Part shown: in pieces, positions 34,768 to 47,869 of the stretch
Position numbering within the stretch: the first letter of the stretch is position 1
Layout: every line of letters begins with the position of its first letter
Origin: Hypomyces perniciosus
Taxonomy: Eukaryota > Ascomycota > Sordariomycetes > Hypocreales > Hypocreaceae
NCBI GenBank assembly: GCA_008477525.1
Contig: SPDT01000001.1
Span: 4,836,001 to 4,900,000 of the forward strand
Length of the DNA stretch: 64,000 bases
Reading direction: 5' to 3'
Position numbers and translations under genes: made by a program
The notes under the pieces: model-generated
The model's input: only the letters and a program-made list of their open reading frames with translations
Database searches by the model: none
Told to the model about the DNA's origin: nothing

Positions 34768-37700
34768 ATGGCGCCTCCAGATCCCATAGCTGCTGGTCGC
34801 AGTAGAAAGATGCGCTCTATCATTGGTAGGTTCCCATTTTGGTTTCTCTGTGGCCTCTGCTGATTATGTCGCCAACCTAGAGCTCGCAATTGACCTTCAC
34901 TCCAAGCTCCCCACAGTTCGAGATTCCAGAACCATCGATCTCCTCCTCGCCGACATTAGCCACCATGTCCAAACCTTCAAGAGCATAGCTCAGTCGAGTG
35001 GAAGTGGTGGTCTGTCGCATAAGACGGCAAAGGATCTTGAGCGACAGGGAAGAAACCTATGGAATCTGTGTCTACGCCTGAAGAGAAACAAAGATGATAA
35101 TGCGTCTGTATCGAAACAAAGGGGAAGATTGTTGGTTCGGGCCAGGGTATTTGGGTTTCAGATACTCGAGCTGGGGCGGGAAGCGGGGAGACAGAAGAGA
35201 GACGCTGAATGTGAGGTGGTGTATCTGATGAATCTAGCCTTGACGCTTGGGAGGCTGTGTATTGGCGACGAAGATCTGGACTCTGCGAGATTGGCGCTGC
35301 AAAAGGCTGCTGAGTATATGGAGAGACTCAAGGCTATCGGTCACAGCTCTGATGACGGCCAAGGGGGATCACGGACAAAATTGGAGGCGGAATACTTGGC
35401 AATGAGGACGGCGTTGGTAAGTGCCCAACTCTGTTTCTCGATGTCTGATGGATGTCGCTGACGGGCTGGCGAGTCATGGAAAGAAGATCGACTCGATGTC
35501 GCCGAGCATATGTTCAGCAAGACGGATACCCTTCGACAGACACTGGATGTGTCATCGGCGGAGATCATTGCCGACACTTTGCAACACATTGGCTTCGACC
35601 TTGCCTCCAAGGGGGACCAGGCCATGGCTGTTAAGTGGCTGAAGCGAGCTCACGACATCATCAACTGCCAGGCGCTGGACCATCTCTCAGCACATGGCCT
35701 GGAGCTGCGGCTCGCTATATGCCAGGGTCTTATTCGGGGTCTTCTTGATATTGGCTCACTAGAGGGTATTCAAGAAGCTAGCGATCTTATTGCGTACGTG
35801 GAGTCAGAAATCGGAGACAAGCCTGTAGTCTTACATTGGCGACTGGAGCTCCTGCAAAAATCACCGGAGGAAGTTTTCGACGTCGAGGCGTATTCAAGCA
35901 TACTACACCGAATGATCCGGTCATTTGACTTCTCAGAAGGGACATTTCACTTCCTTTTGCATCACATCAAAGAGCTCCGAGAGAAGAACTCGAGGTTGGC
36001 GCGTGCGTTACTTAATGAGCTTCTGTTACAGCATATCCTATCATCCGGGAAAACTGAGTGGATCAACAAGATTATTATTCGGATAATTTGGATGAAGACG
36101 ATGGAAATTGAGCCTGTTGAGACACTTGAAGATCTGAAGAGTGTCTTAGATGCCGCCTATGACGCTCTTGCTGAACCTCTCGGCCCTGATGTTGCTGGTG
36201 CCGCGCACTCGGTAAGCTCGGTTTCAATGGTGCCCAAGCTTGTTGGCTAACTCTAAAAGCTCATGTGGAAGAAGATTGAGGGACTGCTGGCGAAAACGAA
36301 TTACAGAGCTGCTGAAGACTGGTGTCTAGTTGCTCTTCATGAGATGTTCTCCAACAGTGGCGAAGCGAACCAGGGCAAGTTTGGGAGGAAGCTCATCATC
36401 TGCGCTCTTAGCCTGAACGATGTGGAGAAGGCCCGAGCTGCTTTCAATTCCATGCCTGAAGGCGTCCAGAATAATATGTTCTCCAGGTACTTGATGTTCA
36501 AAGCGTCGCTTCTCAGCTGGGACCATGACCTTGGCCGCCAAAGCGTTGAACATCTCAGCAAAGCTGCAGATAAGACCCAAAGTCGAGATGTTCTATATGC
36601 CTGCATCAGGGAAGCGCAGCAGGTTGGCGATAAGATCTGTACATTAGCAGCCCTGCAGGCGGTTGCTGGGAGCTGGGCTGTGGACAAGGTATCAGCATGC
36701 AACTTGCCTTCTATACTACGATGTGCCATTCGCCTCATTCATCTGATTGAAGATCAAGAAGATTCAACGGAGAGACACGTTCAACGTGCCAAATTTGCGG
36801 ATGATCTATGTGGACTGTTCGAGAAAGGTAGTTTGATAACTCGATCTGTGAGATAACTGCTAATGCCTGGATTAGCCATTGAGCACGCCAAACACGACCC
36901 CAAGGATGAAGAACAAAACAAGGTTTTTACAGTCCCAGAACTGCACTGGTTTCGAAAGAATGCATACAACATCGGCGCTACAAAATGCGATACATGGGAA
37001 TTGGTACATGTCATCAGGATCTTCAATGCATCTCTGGCATTCACAACCTGCTATCCCAAGGGTATACCCCTGTCAGACGTGACGGAGATGGCCTTGATGG
37101 CGATGCGATGTCATTTTGTCATAGCGGCGGCCCTGATATCGCTCGCACGGGCAGAAGACAGGATAGATGAGCAACTGCAACGCTATCTCGAAGCCCGGCA
37201 TCACGTTCAAGAGTTTGATACTCTCCTACAGACCGACGCGGGATCCCAGGATAAGGAGATCATCGGGGATTTGCTAGCCAAGCTGTCGACCTTATTTGTT
37301 TTCGATTTCGAGGCCGCGATATGCTTGAAAAATTGGGATGATTTGGGCCAGGTTGTAAGAAAGGCAGAGATATGCAGGGATGAGGTGATGTACAAAGCAA
37401 TGGGGGATTGCTTGTTGAGGAGCCAAGCGCCAGGAAAGGGTAGGTCGAGTCCATACGAACGAGTCTGAACTTTCGCTGATACTTGGTCCACAGTCAGGTT
37501 TACTACCATGGGGCTCATTATCAACGAGATATTCGAGCTGGAGGAGTTTGACCATGAAAAGCTGGCAAAGTATATACGCTGCATGTTCCAGGCCATCCTA
37601 CCCCTTGATGACGCATCGGCTCTTCAACTCATTGACCAAGCGCTCCAGATAGCGCGTGAGGGCAAAGAGGTATATACTCCCTATTTCCGCTCTCAGCGGA

Positions 37701-37979
37701 GTACTGTCTATGAACCTACTTCAAATCCCCAGTTCCTAACAATGGTAGGTCGGCAATTATTTCCCATCCGTGGAGCTCGAATGGCTCGTCGCCACGACAT
37801 TCAACCACGCTGTCGACCACTATGCTCGAGGCGATGAGGAACCCTGCCACCGCTGGGCCCTCAAGGCAATGGATCTAGCCGAATACATCGACGACGGAGG
37901 CAGCCTGCGCGATACACTGCAGGGCAAGTTTGCCAAGCTACGCTTTGATGGTCCCTCTACCGGGCGGCAAGTATGGTGA
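34768..37979 (+). CDS. SPO22: SPO22/ZIP4-like meiosis protein, 7 exons, 956 aa
   Basis: Exons 34768-34825, 34881-35416, 35474-36211, 36260-36827, 36876-37439, 37494-37669, 37749-37979, frame closed at 957 codons. The product is almost all helical, in TPR-like arrays, and contains the SPO22 core (for example SARLALQKAAEYMERL, VKWLKRAHDII, and near the end VELEWLVATTFNHAVD). In yeast, Spo22/Zip4 belongs to the ZMM group that builds synaptonemal complex initiation sites and promotes crossovers; here it implies a sexual-cycle capacity. Exon 3 follows a GAG acceptor (35473), forced by the frame. No disabling mutation is seen in any exon, which argues that the meiotic gene is still under selection. 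Start chosen at the first ATG that splices into the conserved frame. Confidence 0.87.
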
Positions 37980-38891
37980 GATGCATACTACATTAAAAAA
38001 GGGGGCGAGATGTTACACACGCATAGTCTTGGCTTCCACGGGAGCGACAGGGATCATCTTGTGTGATGTGATAGGTACAAAGCTGGAGATGACCTCAGGG
38101 GAACAGCAATATATCTGAGGTGACACCGGGACTTTGCTATGCTCGTGTGTAAATAACGTGCTCGCTTTCTCCAACAACATCGGTGGTCGACATTGAGCAA
38201 ACAAATCAACAAGAAAGAGAGAAAAAAAAGGGATATTTCACTCATAGTAGGTAGTACAATGGATTCGCAATAGGTGAGGAAGTGAGTGAGAGAGTGTGTG
38301 AGAGAGGGAGAGATGTAAAGGAAATTCTCTTGCCATGCATGCCATACATACATACAAGAAAAAAAAAACTCGCAGCGCTATGAATGATGTATGCACAGTC
38401 TCGTGCTCTCATATCAAAACCATTGCGGAAATCAAAAGAGAACTAAACAAACGTCCGTGGTATCTCCAGCTCTTGCTTCCGTATATGTGATAAAAACAAG
38501 GACAGGACCCAAACCCCCCCCCTCCACAAAAAAAGGGGGGGGTTTATAGAAAACAGTCGCCTCGGATCAAGATTTCATGCAACTTTTAAACAAGTATGAC
38601 CAAACCCGTAAAGTCTGTCTTTCTGCGTGTGCCATGCGGATGCGTCTTCTTCTACCCCCCCCCCCCCAGAGTTTCACCTCGGATACTGTGCATTGAAAAA
38701 CGATGATAAGAGTCTTGCTATACAAAAAAGGACACGCTGAGATGCAAACACACAAACAAAGCCAACTACTCCTTTACCTGCTGCCCTCCCAAAGTAAAGA
38801 AGAACACAACAATAATAAAGCTTTCATTCATCGTGTCAGGGGTAGTCCGCCAGTTTTCCATACGCCACGGTAGTCCTCGCGAAAGAAATCA
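37980..38891. other. Convergent 3' interval with homopolymers
   Basis: Shared 3' flank of SPO22 (+) and the Zn2Cys6 gene (-). Contains A-, C- and G-runs (38511-38540, 38655-38668) and GTGAGTGAGA-like repeats near 38280. Nothing coding is seen. Confidence 0.55.
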
Positions 38892-41378
38892 TCAGATAAT
38901 ATTTGCAATGCTTAAACGGTCCTTCCCAGCAGGGTTAGCCGTTGGCCTGTTCTCGCCACCATATTTGGGCACATCGGCCGCATATCGAGAGGCGTCTACC
39001 AGCCCCCGAAGAGTAGCGGTTCCTGGGACTGGCAACTTGCCCTTCAGCTGTGGCGGAGGGAGAGGTGCCCACGTTGTTGCTGTTGGGGTTGAAACCCCCA
39101 GTCCTCGGATGGCCGCTTCCAGTTGCGACCACCCGCCCCAATCCCTGCGCTCCTCCTCGTTCAGACCAGTCCTCGTCTCGGAGCTGAATAGGTCGTTTCC
39201 TGGTAGTCCAGATTGCACCGATAACGCAGGGTCCAGTTTGTGAAGCGGCATGTCATGATCCTGGCCGTCGCCCCAGACCCAAGACCTCCAGGGTGCGGCA
39301 TGCACGTCAGCCGAGACGTAGACCAAGAGTTCCTCGTCCCGGGCTAAAGACATCAAAAGACTCGTCTGATCCACTGGCGATCGTGGAGGACCAAAGTTAA
39401 GAGGCGACGCTGTTCGTGCCAGACGGGCTGAGTACTCGGCTCGCTTAACGCTCAGCGTTGAGGTGAAGAATGACAGATACCGTCCACAGGCTGTAGCTAC
39501 GTCCCTCCGAGCGTCTATTGTCGCGAGAGCTCGAATGCAGGTGACAGCATGGTCCAAGTAACCCGCCAAAAGCAAAAACAACGTAGAGCGGAAGATATGT
39601 GTCGTAAGTAGCGCAGTAGCACCTTCGGCAGGGGAATTTGTCCGGTTGATTAACGAGGCTGTCTCCATGGAAATGTGTGTACATCTCTCGACCGCAGCGA
39701 TACGAGCTTCAGCGTCACAGGTAGGATTCAGGTTATGCCGGTCAAGAAGCAGACGAGCGTGGAACAAGTATGTCAAGGGCGCGAGGAAGTGAGATGCTAG
39801 AGCCACGTTGCTGGTCGGGTCGCAAGCTGGCGGAAACGTGCTGAGGCACTTCTTGAAATGGCCATCAAATGCTGCCAGCGGTGCAGGTGGTATGACAGGA
39901 GATTCCATTGCCTTCAAAATAGCCGTGTATGATCTCACAACGTGGATGACAGCCAGAAGTGAATGCGTTAAAGGCTCAGCTCCGTTGGGAACCCGCATGC
40001 CGTCGTCACGAATATACTGATCATCGACAGCAGCAGGCAGAGACACGCTGCAATCGTCATCATCAATCAAAAAGGGATGACCCATCTCGGTCGCCATGGT
40101 CCTATCCAGAATGTAGATGGCCCACCAAGTTCTGCGACGCATTTCGCCTTCAATAACAGGCCAAGGCTCGACTTCGACATAGAGCCCCAGGTCTTGAGCT
40201 ACCCGTACGGCACTGCCCAGCCAGCTCCAAGCCGCTGACTTGAGATTCATCTCATTGAGACAGATGGTGATGAGAACAAAGGCCCTTGCATTGTCGAGAG
40301 TGTAGTGATTGCTCCAAGGATCTACCGACTTTCGCGCCGACTCGAGCAAATCGGCTGGGCGATAAAACGTCATGGTCGTGGGAGGCTCGGATGTGAACAA
40401 GCTGCCAGTTGCTAAGACAGCGAAAAACAAAGACAAAAAGGCCGGCGATGCACGGGGCGGGTTTGTTCTATAAAGACCATCAACCATGGCTCGAAAAGAC
40501 GGTAGATGAATGATGGGAAACATGGCGTGAGCGGAAGTGGAGTACGTGGTCAGGAGTTGATCCGTCACTTGGCGAGGAGGAAGCTCTGGTGTAGGAGGGT
40601 CAAACATTGACCGAACTGGTGAACGGAAGCGAGCAGGAGGCTTCCAAATGCCTTTCGAAAAGCTTCGCAAGTTCGTCCTCGCTCTGACCAGGTCTGGGAC
40701 CGATTGTGGTCGTTTCCGCATTCTCGTGTCGGACTCGATTGGCGGCGGAAGTTCAAAAGCTGGTTGCTCTCTCGACTCGACATCCACATCCATGGTGCCG
40801 TCTCTCTCCTGAAGTATCCGGCGCAGATTGCCGTTTTCGCGCTTCACCCTTTCGACCTGCTTTTCCAAATCTTGCACCTGCTTAATAGAAGACATCCTCC
40901 GGTTCGTCTCCTTTGTGAATTGGCATTTCACGTTGCGACCTGAACATTCCGAACAGCTGGTCGTCTCTGTCGCGTCGCACTTAACCTTCCTTTCCCGACA
41001 TGCATCACAACTGGGATCTTTCCTTCGCTGGCGGTATGCTCTCTTCTGACCTTGTCCGCTAGGGTTCCCCGATAGCTGCGAACTTCCCGGGCCCTGGATG
41101 CTCACCAGAGAATCCGTAGAAGCGACAGACTCGCGCCCCATCATCGAAGTCGGCGGCATGGGCGTATATGGCGGAAAGCCCTGGTTCACAGGAGGTAAAG
41201 TAGGCATGCCAAGTGGCTGAGGAGGCGTGGGATTTGGTCTTGATGTTGCGTTCAGCATGGTTCCAAGGTACCGTGACGGAGGACGAGGCGATGTTGCAGA
41301 TGAGACCGATGACGAATCGTATGACCTTGTGGAGGGATTGGGGGATCGTGGGTATGGGTTGTGCGACGGGTCAGCCAT
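38892..41378 (-). CDS. Zn2Cys6 transcription factor with fungal_trans domain, 828 aa
   Basis: Single-exon gene. The ATG at 41378 (MADPSHN) has a good CAACCATGG context and was preferred over the upstream in-frame Met at 41444. The N-terminus is Pro/Ser-rich. The zinc cluster lies near residues 120-150 with six Cys (CDACRERKVKC then CSECSGRNVKC), followed by a basic linker and a short coiled coil (VQDLEKQVERVKRENGNLRR) likely for dimerisation. The middle homology region (fungal_trans) includes the motif AWSWLGSAVRVAQDLGLY and RRRTWWAIYILDR. It is a nuclear DNA-binding regulator; target genes and named orthologue are not recognised. It stands alone at the edge of the 9-kb gene-free region, so its promoter may extend into that region and its microsatellites. 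Confidence 0.9.
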   Translation of the reverse strand: MADPSHNPYPRSPNPSTRSYDSSSVSSATSPRPPSRYLGTMLNATSRPNPTPPQPLGMPTLPPVNQGFPPYTPMPPTSMMGRESVASTDSLVSIQGPGSSQLSGNPSGQGQKRAYRQRRKDPSCDACRERKVKCDATETTSCSECSGRNVKCQFTKETNRRMSSIKQVQDLEKQVERVKRENGNLRRILQERDGTMDVDVESREQPAFELPPPIESDTRMRKRPQSVPDLVRARTNLRSFSKGIWKPPARFRSPVRSMFDPPTPELPPRQVTDQLLTTYSTSAHAMFPIIHLPSFRAMVDGLYRTNPPRASPAFLSLFFAVLATGSLFTSEPPTTMTFYRPADLLESARKSVDPWSNHYTLDNARAFVLITICLNEMNLKSAAWSWLGSAVRVAQDLGLYVEVEPWPVIEGEMRRRTWWAIYILDRTMATEMGHPFLIDDDDCSVSLPAAVDDQYIRDDGMRVPNGAEPLTHSLLAVIHVVRSYTAILKAMESPVIPPAPLAAFDGHFKKCLSTFPPACDPTSNVALASHFLAPLTYLFHARLLLDRHNLNPTCDAEARIAAVERCTHISMETASLINRTNSPAEGATALLTTHIFRSTLFLLLAGYLDHAVTCIRALATIDARRDVATACGRYLSFFTSTLSVKRAEYSARLARTASPLNFGPPRSPVDQTSLLMSLARDEELLVYVSADVHAAPWRSWVWGDGQDHDMPLHKLDPALSVQSGLPGNDLFSSETRTGLNEEERRDWGGWSQLEAAIRGLGVSTPTATTWAPLPPPQLKGKLPVPGTATLRGLVDASRYAADVPKYGGENRPTANPAGKDRLSIANII

Positions 41379-41457
41379 GGTTGATACGTGCTGTTGGTTG
41401 ACAAGCACCAATCGCCAGGCCCAAGAGGGTTGTTCAGGAACCAAGTTGGGCTGTTAC

Positions 41458-41524
41458 AGAGAGATGGAGATAGATAGAGATAGAGATAGGGATAGAGATA
41501 GGGATAGAGATAGGGATAAAGATA
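41458..41524. repeat. (GATAGA/GATAGG)n microsatellite
   Basis: Imperfect hexanucleotide tract about 80 bp upstream of the Zn2Cys6 start (leader or promoter). Confidence 0.9.
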
Positions 41525-42057
41525 GAGTAAGAGTGAGAGAGAGACAGGATATATCAAGATATGGCCTCCAGATTAGTGCAAGACGTGAGAGCGAACAGGG
41601 TTGGCTGAACCCTTCGTCTTCGCTCGGGTGATGTGACAGCCAAAATGGCTGATGACGAAAGACGATGCAGCCAACAAACAGACTGGTACGAAGCACGAAG
41701 TACGTACGGACGGACTAGGATACCTGCGATATCTGTTTGCGCGCAGTGCTGTGTGTAACTCTGCTGCGCTCAATTTCGGGAGATGGGATCCACGATTGAT
41801 TACCCTCTCGTGTGACCTAGGATGCCGTGCGGCGGCTGGATCAGACAGACCCAATTCAGGGCAGTCGGTCGGTTTAACTAGTTAGTTAGGAACTGAACTG
41901 GAGTGCCGTGCCGTCTGGCGCCGCTCTGATCAGAGTCGCAAACGAGCATCTGCAACAGCCAGAGGAGCCACAAAGGAGGCTTTTGATCTGGACGAAGCAA
42001 AGCACTCCCTCCAGGAACGGAGTAAAGACAGGCGGGCGGGATGACGATTCTCCGCAA

Positions 42058-42102
42058 GTGCTGGTACAGGCACAGGCACAGGCACAGGCACAGGTACAGG
42101 AC
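42058..42102. repeat. (CAGGCA)n minisatellite-like tract
   Basis: About seven hexamer units of GGCACA/GGTACA type. It gives a spurious Ala-Gln frame. Confidence 0.85.
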
Positions 42103-42229
42103 ACAGACGCAGGCAACCAACCGTAGGATCCGATAGGCGTTTGCGCACCGGCCTGTTGGTGGTGGTGGTTACCGAGACGAAAGCAAGCGAAGGAGTAGTA
42201 TGTAGGAGGCAGCGCGAGTACGAAGTAAA

Positions 42230-42256
42230 GTGGTAGTGGTAGTGGTAGTGGTAGAG
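42230..42256. repeat. (GTAGTG)n tract
   Basis: Four near-perfect hexamers. Confidence 0.8.
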
Positions 42257-42330
42257 AGGAGGGGAGTGGAGTGGTGGAGGAGAGGCGCGGCTCCTGGTAG
42301 GTAAGTAGAGGTAGTAGGAGTAGTCGTCGT

Positions 42331-42371
<41 letters not shown>
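42331..42371. repeat. (AGC)n trinucleotide repeat, about 13 units
   Basis: Perfect triplet repeat. Spurious poly-Ala/poly-Leu frames run through it. Confidence 0.92.
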
Positions 42372-42373
<2 letters not shown>

Positions 42374-43056
42374 TATCGCCTCGCGGCACCAGGCGGCTTT
42401 TCCAGGCGGCTTACAGCAGAACAGCTGTACCCGTACATACGTATCAGTGGGCGCTCATCCGTCATCCGCTGTGGCTCTCCGCGCGTTAAATCAGATTCGG
42501 AAATATCTGTATGTAGGCTGACATGGGGCGGGCAGGGTAAGGCCGCCCTCTGAAAAATGACCGACTAGGGCAGTCAAGATCAGCCAAAGCCACTAACGTG
42601 TTTCGAGCGCCAGCTGGGCTAATGGGTGTATGTACGTATGTAGCAGTACTACTTGTACTCCGTACGAAGTACTTGTATGGGAATTACTAACGTCAGGGGT
42701 CAGCACTTTGTATCTACCACGCCCCCCCCCTCCTCCCTCTCTCTGTTTCTCATTCTTTGGCGGCCTTGAAATTGGGGGATATAGCCCGATGGGGAGAGAG
42801 AGAAACAGACAGAGACAGGCAGAGACAGAGACAGAGACAGAGAGAGGTTCCAGGTACTAGTAGTACTACTACTGCTCCTAACACTACGGAAGCCTGGCAG
42901 AAGAAGGGATCCGTCGAGATGGCACACTGACTCCACAGAACCGAACCGACATCGAATCAAATCAGAGCCCTTTCTGAGATGTGTTGACAGTCTTGTTGGT
43001 GAGGTAGCTTTCAAGAATGGATGGACAGGAAGCAGTACATACATAAGAGAAGAGGC

Positions 43057-43064
43057 GTGTGTGT

Positions 43065-43119
<55 letters not shown>
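43057..43119. repeat. (GT)n microsatellite, about 30 units
   Basis: Long dinucleotide tract with one interruption (GTGAGT). Confidence 0.95.
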
Positions 43120-43120
<1 letters not shown>

Positions 43121-45068
43121 CCGCCATGAGTAAGGCCAAGCGAACGGCCAGCCCCCCGAGCGCACGCACAAAGTATTACTACTACTACTCCTCGCAGTAG
43201 GTAATATGTACGGAGTCTACTCCGTCATGTGTGAGTCCTCCGACTCGTCCACATCTCCCTCGACCCGATCCTGCCAAGCTTCGTTCGGCATGTGGCACCT
43301 TCTGGGGCCGAAGCCGCCTATTTCGGGATATGATGTGCACGAGGAGACAGGGGACAGTAAGCTTTTTGGCCAGTCTTCCTTGAATGCCGACTGGCTCCCT
43401 CAGCCCCTAGCCTAGCGGGGGGGAAGAGAGGGGGCCGTTTTCTAGTTCTATGGGTAATGGTAATATTATGGAATACTAATACTAAAGAATAGAAGAGGAC
43501 GCTCGCTCCCTACGAGTAGTATGTATGTACAAGTGTCTGGAACATCCGGGACATGTTCTTCCTCGCTTCGCGTCCCTTCAAAATGCCATTTCAAGCGCCA
43601 GACGTGATGCAGATGGCAGGATGAAGGATGCACGTCCATCCGTTGGATCACGCCTCGTATATGTACACTTGTTTGTTCTTTATGTACATAAAGAGCCGCA
43701 GATGATTAGTTAGGAGTACGAAGTACTTTGTACCACGCCGCAAAATGCCCAAGACCCAAGACATACATACATACCTTTTGTCAATCTGAATGGTATTAGA
43801 ATGCCAAAGCGATGAGCTGTTTTTGCTGCTCCCCGCCTGGACTACTGACCTGGGTAGACGGACAGCACTGTAATAATACACTGTGCATAGCGTGATGAGA
43901 GCCTGCCGAGCAATCAGACGCGTGGCGTCGGAAGCTGTTGGGTCACCACTCAACCAAACTCACTGATCAAATTTATCAAATGGTTGCGGCCAAGACTCTG
44001 GTGGGCACAACGCCATGTATGTACACTTGGCCGGTTTGAGGCCGTTCTCCGAACCACTGGCTGGGGTTCGTTTCGAGACAATGGCACGGAGCGGAGCGTG
44101 CACACACAAAACAGCCCTGCATACGGAGTACTGCCGTTTGAGCAGAGGCCTCAACTCAAAGACCCAGATGCCACCTCTGCGCGTGCGCCAATGGCACGGC
44201 AGTATCCGCCAAAGGGTGCCCGAGAAGGTGACGAATCCCAAGCTAACAGGGAGGAGTGTGGAGTTGCTCGGTTTGGAGCCGAGCAAGCCGCCGGCCCTAG
44301 GCAGTCTGAGCAGGTCCTCGTATGTACTCGTACTGCAGACTCGCCTTGCCAATGCCTCCTGTACGGAGCACGCAGGATCGATCTGCTTGCCATGTACGAA
44401 GTACGGAGTACGGACTTGGACGTCTGTACGGAGTATGTACTCCGCAAACACACCCGTATGAGATGAGCAGATCTTGCACTGTAGTGACGGCCCCACGTCG
44501 AGCCGCTGCAGAGAAACGAAAAAAAAAATGCGTACATACAACCGGATGGATGGTCTGCAGCATGTCGTGTAACTATTAACACTATCCCCGAGATACCAGG
44601 TTGAAGATGAGTACCGGGCGCCGGGTCTCTTCGTCAAACGGACCTCTGGGCATTATTACAGGTGGTATGGAGGGGAGAAATAGGCTGTCTTGGCTCAGCA
44701 GGCGGCCGGAAGACTCCGGAAGATTCCCTATCATTGCCTGCCTATCACCCAACTGGTTACCGTGCCGGAGTATTGCCTTCTTTTTCCCCTTGCCTGCGAA
44801 GCCCGACGGCCTGGTCCGCACCCCAGCATAACAAGAAGAATGGAAGTCCCATCCTGGCTGATGTTGCGAGAAGGATGGAAGCCCTTGGCGCTTCGCTGCT
44901 GTAACTTCAAACATGCACAGTGTCCGATATGCAACGCTCCAGTCGCAGTATGTGGTAGTATTCTGTACTTCGCAGGTGGTATTAGTACCCACAACCGAAT
45001 ATGATGGGGCGGGTGGATAGACGCCACACTCGGGAAACGGCGCCGAAGCTAGACAATGTGAGAAATGA

Positions 45069-45084
45069 TACTCCGTACGGAGTA
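45069..45084. repeat. Perfect 16-bp palindrome of the GTAC family
   Basis: TACTCCGTACGGAGTA, identical to its reverse complement, followed directly by a CGAAGTAC unit. Confidence 0.95.
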
Positions 45085-46445
45085 CGAAGTACCTAGTAGT
45101 ATTACCTCGGACAAGCAGTGGTGCTCGTAGTTGTTCTTGTAGCAGTAGTATTCCGTACTCCGTACATGCAGATGTCGGGTGAATTCTAGCGAAAATAAGC
45201 TGGCTGCCAAGACATTGCGCCTAGTAGGAGCCGTACTAGATATTATTACTACTGCTACGACTACTACTACTGCGGAGTACTACTACACCCTCGTTAGTAC
45301 TTGATGAGCGGGATATTGGGCCTTATTTTCGGGAATCCCACTCGCTTCTTACCAGGCATTATTAATAGGGACTAGTACTCTTGGAGCTTGATAATCTCGG
45401 TCGGCCCGGTGTTCTTCCATTTCTCCCATGATCTTACCAGCTCCGGAGAAATAATTGTAGCAATAGTGCTGCTATTAGTGCTTTATAAGTACTCCGTATG
45501 TACATAAGTATGTACTAGTATTGAGCAACCAGCAGGCATTTTATTAACGACCTACCGTATTGGGTAGTACCTTATCTCAGGAGCGGAGCGAGAGAGGCTG
45601 GCGTCCCGCGCCGCTTGATTGGCTAAAATGAGCGCAGCAAACATGATGATGATTCTCTTCGCTAAAAATGCAAAGTGCAACACGTGCTCATCTCAGCATC
45701 TCGATGAGCATTTTGTGATGTTGCAGATCTACGAAACGCTCTTGTGACACGCTCGCTCGGACCCATGGACCGTGTCCATACAAAGTACACAGTACACAGT
45801 ACATACTATTTGCTAGTACTACTACGGAGTACTACATACTACTCCTCGCCAGCCAAAGGACAAATGCTGTTGTTACATATGCCTGAGCAGCGATTCATGA
45901 CGGCAGCCTTCCAAGAGGGATCTCCGGAGGAACCTCTACGAGTACGTACATACTCGCAATGTCTAGTGCAAGCTGGCCAAGACTCACCCGCGAATCAAGC
46001 GGTAGCGGCGACATAACGGATCATGTCCCTGGTCTTCAGCAACTGCCGGCACCTCGAGAACTAACCACCTATTCTCCATCTGCCAGCACAATGCGTGCGA
46101 ATGAAATCGGATTCGATTCCCCATGTCATGGCTTGATAGGCCCGTCACATTGCTGGATCACAAAATAAAGCAAATACATGCCGTGCCATGCCATGCAACG
46201 CCCGTGGACAAGCTGGAAAGCTCGCCGACATGGCCTGGCCAGCTTAGGGAGAGTTATTACGTATGCACATGAACGGAAAATCCACTCAGTGTCCCGCGAC
46301 TGGACCATGATCAGATCATCTCCTTTTCTAACTCGAAACACTGGCGTTGCGGCTGAGGGGGCGGGCTGCAGGACATGTGCCACCAGCAGGCAGCGTGGTC
46401 TAGGCTTCCAGAATCGCTGTCCCTTCTTTTTCGTGGCACTACGAA

Positions 46446-46532
46446 GCACTAATACTGCTACTGCTACTGCTACTGCTACTGCTACTACGAAGTACTACTA
46501 CTACGTACTGCTACTACTACTACTACTACTAC
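46446..46532. repeat. (TACTGC)n and (TAC)n tract
   Basis: Mixed hexamer and trinucleotide repeat with an embedded TACGAAGTAC element. Confidence 0.9.
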
Positions 46533-47844
46533 TGCGACTTGATAAGAGTCAACATACCGCGATAGCCGTCCTGTGTGGCCACATGGCGTCCCTTTGCGTT
46601 TGGACCGTTTGAATCCCGACGGTGTTATTCCCCAGGCGTGGGCTCGCCTGTCGGTCTGCCTGGCGAGGATAAAAATAAAATAGGTAGGGCTTCATTCATC
46701 CAATCCATCCCCACAAGACCAACCATAGACTTATTGCTCCTATGTATGTATGTGATCTGCAACGAGATTGCGCTAACTACCATCTCTCGCATGTACGAGT
46801 AGATTTCATCTCTCTCTTTCTACGGGTACGGAACGGCATGGACACGCCCGCAAAGACGCACCCAACCTTACTCGTAAGGCTCAATCAAGTCTTTGGATCT
46901 ACCTGCCACCGCGCTAAGAAGTAAGCATTCGATCCGAATCGGCGCTCTCCGGATGACCGGATCATATCATATTAGGAGCCATTACGAAGTTGTCCATCGA
47001 CATCGACAAGTGCCGTTGGACTCATGGCGTGTACTTCGTACTTCGTAGGTACAAATTACTACCGCCGTTTGTCAACTTTGGCGGCATTGGCGCCAAGTGT
47101 GAACCAAAATCTAGCCTTGAGGCTGTGTATGTAGGTACTCGTACGTGTAGCACATATTTTCTAGCTTGTCGTCATGGCAAAGGTATTATATTATGTACAA
47201 AGTACGGGCACAACCTCCTTGCAAACAAGAATAATAATACCTAGCAGACCTTGACCGGGCTAGCCTTCCGAGTGGATTTTCCCATCTCATCTCACAAGGT
47301 GCAGAGCACGAAGTACTCGTACTGGTATCATCTCCTCCTCCATACCTGTCAAAACAATACGAGTAGTACTCGTACTGCTAGTGCAGCCGCACAACAAATC
47401 CATTCCGGCCCAGTCGGGAGCCAATCTCGGATCTTGGCTACGCTAACGAGGGGCCAGAAACACTGAGAGTGATGATCATTGTGGTCAAGCCAACGACAAT
47501 ACATACGTTAGTATCCGTCTGACCCAAATAACCGGCGCCAATCTGACAAATGACGCCACTGGGTCTGCGAAGTACTACTCGTAGTAGTATGTATTTACGG
47601 AGTAGTATCGCATCCATCACCTGTCAGCGACATGCTTGATGACACGCGGAGTCAGGGTACGGAATACCACTCTGACACCTGCTGCTACCAGATTACGGCG
47701 TTACGGAGCACTTGCACAGCTTTTCTCGGTCAGATACGAAGTAGTATTGCATGTGAGCAAAATCAAGCGCCCGGTTGCTGTGCTTCCATGGCGAAGACGC
47801 CCTCCGGTCCAAAAGTCACACCTTAGGGCTTGATATGTGCTAGA

Positions 47845-47869
47845 GTTGGGTAGGGTTGGGTAGGGTTAT
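47845..47869. repeat. Telomere-like interstitial TAGGGTTGGG repeats
   Basis: Three short units of TAGGGTTGGG/TAGGGTTATG type. This resembles degenerate TTAGGG telomere repeats but is too short and irregular to prove origin. Confidence 0.5.

Noticed and set aside
43960..45030. Several overlapping frames of 76-225 codons on both strands
   Set aside because: Open in many frames at once in GC-richer DNA, with Ser/Arg/Cys-biased composition, no recognised motif, and GTAC repeats running through them. Typical of chance.
46081..46140. A GATTCGATTCC segment that looks like a tRNA T-arm
   Set aside because: No acceptor, D or anticodon stem can be folded around it.
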